From: Paracoccus mutanolyticus | GTDB lineage: Bacteria > Pseudomonadota > Alphaproteobacteria > Rhodobacterales > Rhodobacteraceae | DNA: 64,000 nucleotides | NCBI RefSeq assembly: GCF_003285265.1 | Contig: NZ_CP030239.1 | Location: 3,008,131 to 3,072,130, forward strand | Reading direction: 5' to 3' | Shown here: piece by piece, positions 59,924 to 64,000 of the stretch | Position numbering within the stretch: the first letter of the stretch is position 1 | Layout: every line of letters begins with the position of its first letter | Translations under genes and position numbers: made by a program | Notes under the pieces: generated by a model | The model's database searches: none | Seen by the model: only the letters and a program-made list of their open reading frames with translations | Told to the model about the DNA's origin: nothing

Positions 59924-60859
59924 CTATTCCGTCGGCGCGGGGGCCATCCCCCCGACCAGATTGGGGTTTTCTGCCTGGTGCTTGCGGATCGACTGGATCT
60001 CCTCCAGCACGAAGTCGCGAAAGGCGCTGACCCGGCGCGAGGTGCGCAGTTCCTCGGGGAAGGCCAGGAACACGGGGACCTCGTGCGACTCGATGTCGGG
60101 AAAGACCCGGGTCAGGTTCGGGAAGTCCGCCGTCAGGTAATCGGGCAGCACGCCGATGCCCACATGGTTCAGCACGCCCTGCAGCACGCCGAAATAGTTG
60201 TTCACCATCAGCATCGAGTTCAGGTTCTTGGTCAGCAGCATCTGGACCAATACCGCCCCCGAGCTGACCTGCGGCGTTTCCGGGCTTTGGCAGATCAGTC
60301 GGTGCGTCGACAGATCGTCGAGCGTCTGCGGCGTTCCGGCCGAGGCGAGGTATTCGGGCGTCGCGTAAAGCCGCATGCGGATGTTCAGCAGCCTGCGGCG
60401 GATCAGGTCCTGCTGGCTCGGCTCTTTCATGCGGATGGCCACGTCCGCCTCGCGCATGGGCAGGTCCAGGACGCGTTCCTCAAGCATCAGGTTGATCTTG
60501 AGGTCGGGATAGCGTTCGTAAAGCTTGGCCAGGCGTGGCACCAGCCACAGCGTGCCGAAGCCGGTGGTGGTCGTCACCTTCAATTCGCCATAGACATGTT
60601 CTTCGCTGTCCCTGATTCGCGCGGCGGTGGTGTCGAGCTTCTTCACCATCGAGGATGTGGCCTCGAACAGCAATTCGCCTTGCTCCGTCAGGATCAGGCC
60701 ACGGGCGTGGCGGTGGAACAGCGTGGTGCCCAGCGAATCCTCGAGGGCACGGATCTGGCGGCTGACGGCGGACTGGGACAGATGCAGGACGTCGCCCGCG
60801 TGGGTCAGCGACCCCGCGTCCGCGACAGCGTGAAATATTCTTAGTTTGTCCCAGTCCAT
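59924..60859 (-). CDS. LysR-family transcriptional regulator
   Basis: A 311-residue regulator. N-terminal HTH: MDWDKLRIFHAVADAGSLTH, AGDVLHLSQSAVSRQIRALE, DSLGTTLFHRHARGLILTEQ. The effector-binding half follows (GELKVTTTTGFGTLWLVPRL ... GIGVLPDYLTADF). I chose the ATG at 60859 because LysR proteins begin at the helix M(D)WDxLR; 35 further in-frame codons upstream are not family-like. Divergent from the ferredoxin oxidoreductase gene, which it probably controls. Confidence 0.9.
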   Translation of the reverse strand: MDWDKLRIFHAVADAGSLTHAGDVLHLSQSAVSRQIRALEDSLGTTLFHRHARGLILTEQGELLFEATSSMVKKLDTTAARIRDSEEHVYGELKVTTTTGFGTLWLVPRLAKLYERYPDLKINLMLEERVLDLPMREADVAIRMKEPSQQDLIRRRLLNIRMRLYATPEYLASAGTPQTLDDLSTHRLICQSPETPQVSSGAVLVQMLLTKNLNSMLMVNNYFGVLQGVLNHVGIGVLPDYLTADFPNLTRVFPDIESHEVPVFLAFPEELRTSRRVSAFRDFVLEEIQSIRKHQAENPNLVGGMAPAPTE

Positions 60860-61017
60860 AACAGTGCTTTCATGCGGTATCAGCCATGCGTTTTTTGCAA
60901 CCCTTGTGCGGCGAAAGCAATGCAAGAATCGGTGTTTTTCCCGAGAAATGACTTTATCGGTCAATATTTCTGACCTACACTGCCTCCATACCAGTCATCC
61001 AGCTTGGGAGGGCCAGA
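60860..61017. promoter_or_regulatory. divergent promoter region of lysR and the oxidoreductase gene
   Basis: 158 bp between the two starts, lower in GC than the genes. It should contain both promoters and the LysR box, but I could not define a convincing T-N11-A site by eye. TTGGGAGGG before 61018 is the ribosome site of the plus-strand gene. Confidence 0.5.
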
Positions 61018-64000
61018 TGAGTGTGCAGGAATTTTCCTTGTCCGACCGTTTGGATCTGTCGCACCGGCATGTGTTGCTGAACGGCACGCAGGCGCTGGTG
61101 CGGCTGATGCTGATGCAGGCGGCCCGCGATCATGCGGCGGGGCTGAACACGGCGGGGCTGGTCACGGGCTATCGCGGCTCGCCCCTTGGTGGCGTTGATC
61201 TGCAGATGATGAAGTCGCGGGACGCGCTGACGGCGGCGAAGGTGCTGTTCCAGCCGGGCCTGAACGAGGATCTGGCCGCCACCGCCATCTGGGGCAGCCA
61301 GCAGGCCGAACTGCGGGGCGAGGGGAAATACGACGGCGTCTTTGCGCTTTGGTATGGCAAGGGCCCGGGGGTGGACCGCTCGGGCGACGTGATGCGCCAT
61401 GCCAACATGGCGGGTTCGTCGCGCCTGGGCGGCGTGGTCATGGCGATGGGCGACGACCATACCGGCGAATCCTCGACCGTGCTGCACCAGTCGGACTGGG
61501 CGCTGGTCGATGCCTATATCCCGGTGCTGTCCCCGGCGGGCGTGCAGGAGATCCTGGATTTCGGGCTGTACGGCTTTGCCCTGTCGCGTTTCGCGGGGGT
61601 GTGGACCGGGCTCAAGACCATGAAGGACACGGTCGAGGCGACCAGCGTGGTCGATGGCGATGCGTTCCGGCTGCGCTTCGTGACGCCCGATTTCGCGATG
61701 CCGCCGGGCGGGCTGAACATCCGTCTGGGCGACACGCCGGTGGCGCAGGAAGCGCGATGATCGACCACAAGCGCTTTGCGGCCGAGGCGTTTTCACGCGC
61801 GAACCGGCTGGACCGTCCGGTGTGGAACCATCGCGGCGCGCGCATCGGCTTTGTCGCCGCCGGCAAGAACTGGCTGGACCTGGTCCATGCCCTGTCTCTG
61901 CTCGGCATCGACGAGCCCGAGGCCGAGCGGCTGGGCATTTCCACCTACAAGGTTGGCCAGACCTGGCCCATGGACATGAAGTCTTTCCAGGAATGGTCTG
62001 AAAAGCTTGAGATCATCGTGGTTGTCGAGGAAAAGCGCAAACTGATCGAGGTGCAGGTCAAGGAGGCGATCTTCGACAACCGCCACGGTCGCCGGGTGCT
62101 GGGCTGGAAGCACGACCGCACGGGCGAGGAACTGTTTCCGACCCGCTACGCGCTGGATCCGGTGATGATCGCCGAGAAACTGGGCGCCATCCTGATCGAG
62201 GAGGGGCGCGGGACCGAAGGCGTCCGAGCCGGGCTGCGCCGGCTGGCCGAGGTGCGCCGCAACGACAACGCCCCTGAACTGGCGGTGCGGACGCCGTGGT
62301 TCTGCTCGGGGTGCCCGCATAACACCTCGACCCGCCTGCCCGAAGGCGCGCGCGCCTATGCCGGGATCGGCTGCCACTACATGGTGCAGTGGATGGGGCG
62401 CGAGACCGTCGGCTTCACCCATATGGGCGGCGAGGGCGCGAACTGGATCGGCGAGGGTCCGTTCAGCAAAAGAAGACATGTTTTCCAGAACCTTGGGGAT
62501 GGAACCTATAACCATTCCGGGTCCCTTGCCATCCGCGCGGCCAAGGCTGCGGGGGCAAACATGACCTACAAGATCCTGTTCAACGACGCCGTCGCCATGA
62601 CCGGCGGCCAGCCGAACGAAGGCGGGCTGACCGCGCAGCAGATCGTGCGCGAATTGCAGGCGATGGGCGTTTCCCCGGTGATCGTCGTGCATGACGAAAA
62701 GGAGCAGATCGACCGCGCGGCCTTTCCCAAGGGCCTGCGGTTCGAGGAACGCGCCGCGATGCAGGCCGTGCAGAAAGAGCTTGAGGACGTGCCCGGCGTC
62801 AGCGCCATCGTCTATGTCCAGACCTGCGCGGCCGAAAAGCGCCGCCGGCGCAAGCGGGGGGCGTTCCCCGACCCGGACCGGCGCATCTGGATCAACCCCG
62901 AGGTCTGCGAGGGCTGCGGCGACTGCGGGGTGCAGTCGAACTGCGTCTCGATCGTGCCCAGAGACACGGAGCTTGGCCGCAAGCGCGCCATCGACCAGTC
63001 CAGCTGCAACAAGGATTATTCCTGCGTGCGGGGGTTCTGCCCCAGCTTCGTCTCGGTCCGCGGCGCGGTGCCGCGGCGGCCCCGGGCGCAGGCACTGGAC
63101 CTGCCCGACTTGCCCGCGCCCGCGTTGCCCGCGATCCGGGGCACGCATAACCTCGTCATCACCGGCGTCGGCGGCACCGGTGTCGTGACCGTGGGCGCCG
63201 TGCTGGCCCAGGCCGCGCATATCGACGGCAAGGGCGCCGGCATGATGGAGATGGCGGGTCTGGCCCAGAAGGGTGGCGCCGTCCACATCCACCTGCGCCT
63301 GGCCGACCGTCCCGAGGACATCAGCGCCATCCGCGTCGCCGTGGGCGAGGCTGACTGCATCATCGGCGGCGACCTCGTGGTGACGGCGGGGGCCAAGACC
63401 ATCGGACTGATGGCGCCGGGCCGCACCGGCGCGGTGGTGAACGAGCACGAGATCGTGACCGGAGAGTTCACCCGCAACCGCGATTTCCAGATCCCCGGCG
63501 ACCGCCTGAAGCTGTCGCTGCAAGCGCGGCTTGGGGGCAAGGTGGCGTTTCTGGACGCCTCGACCCTGGCGCTGCGGCTGCTGGGGGATTCCATATACTC
63601 CAACATGCTGGTGCTGGGCGCGGCCTGGCAACAGGGGCTGATCCCGCTGACCGAGGCCGCGATCCTGAAGGCCATCGACCTGAACGGCGCCAAGGTGGCG
63701 GAAAACCGGCGCGCCTTCCAGATCGGCCGCTGGGCGGTGGTCCATCCGCAAGAGGCCGCGCGGCTGGCTGAGGGGCCGAACGTCTCGGCCCTGCCGGTCG
63801 ATCCGGTCGAATACCGGGCGCGGCGCCTGGTCGATTACCAGGACCGCGCCTTGGCCGAGCGGTTCCGCGCCCTGGTCGCCCTGGCCCCGCCGGATCTGCG
63901 CGACAGCGTGGCCTTGGGCTACTACAAGCTGCTGGCCTACAAGGACGAATACGAGGTCGCGCGGCTGCATCTGGCCTCGGCCGCGGCGGTGGCGGCCGAG
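61018..64000 (+). CDS. indolepyruvate ferredoxin oxidoreductase family protein (runs off the window)
   Basis: A large fused IorA/IorB-type enzyme that oxidatively decarboxylates aryl- or branched 2-oxoacids to acyl-CoA. Pyruvate-Fd-reductase N-terminal domain: QALVRLMLMQAARDHAAGLN, GYRGSPLGGVD. TPP domain with CSGCPHNTST and NEGGLTAQQIVRELQAM. A short 4Fe-4S motif CEGCGDCGVQSNC at about 62907. The gamma-type domain (VITGVGGTGVVTVGAVLAQA, MEMAGLAQKGGAVHIHLRLA) follows; the gene is still open at 64000. One base is missing near 61755 (VAQEA then MIDHKRFAAEAFSRA in the next frame). Natural length about 1,140 aa, so roughly the last tenth is outside. Confidence 0.9.

Noticed and set aside
58321..60030. 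A 569-codon plus-strand frame opposite purL
   Set aside because: Antisense shadow of purL; it crosses two terminators and the intergenic gap.

Overview
The window looks like a chromosome segment of a high-GC Rhodobacteraceae alphaproteobacterium, most probably Paracoccus or a close relative. I infer this from the gene order yajC-secD-secF-ccmABCDG-hisC-prephenate dehydrogenase, from the FYDLN-acid, DUF4174 and Mth938 family genes, from the propionyl-CoA/methylmalonyl-CoA genes, and from the fused indolepyruvate ferredoxin oxidoreductase. No tRNA, rRNA or CRISPR array was recognised.

Region 1 (about 1-25.2 kb) is a decayed mobile island. It opens with a siphophage head-tail and tail module in recognisable order: connector end, head-tail adaptor, DUF3168, HK97 gp10, a small tail gene, tail chaperone-like gene, tape measure, two minor tail genes and a GNAT protein. 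From about 7.5 kb it becomes a mosaic. Tail-fibre pieces, three near-identical terminators, two intact IS5-family transposases, a broken IS66, and IS3 and IS110 remnants alternate with short (80-200 bp) pieces of unrelated chromosomal genes: dld, tag, dctA, an iron-type ABC permease, a glycosyltransferase, hsdR, an oligopeptide permease and pcaG. An integrase C-terminus (RYSHL tyrosine box) lies about 1 kb before dusA. The island ends exactly at the 5' end of dusA, a known integration site for dusA-associated integrases.

Region 2 (25.25-64 kb) is core chromosome: dusA; a phosphotransferase and mazG; yajC-secDF (protein export); ccmABCDG (cytochrome c maturation); hisC and tyrC; an FYDLN protein; a YgjP-type metallopeptidase; a GntR regulator; hom; a glycosyltransferase; an acetyltransferase; methylmalonyl-CoA mutase, pccA and pccB (propionate assimilation) interleaved with small lipoproteins; alr; mlaEF; phoH-ybeY-corC; an ABM-GNAT fusion and purL; and a LysR regulator divergent from a large indolepyruvate ferredoxin oxidoreductase gene cut by the window edge.

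Many core genes, including essential ones (secD, hom, purL), carry frame breaks. Where one break is seen the gene length fits loss of one base, and where two are seen it fits loss of two. This points to deletion-type sequencing error, so broken genes here should not be read as true pseudogenes without checking. Indels do not explain the gene-fragment mosaic of region 1 or the 83-bp IS3 piece sitting between ccmA and ccmB.
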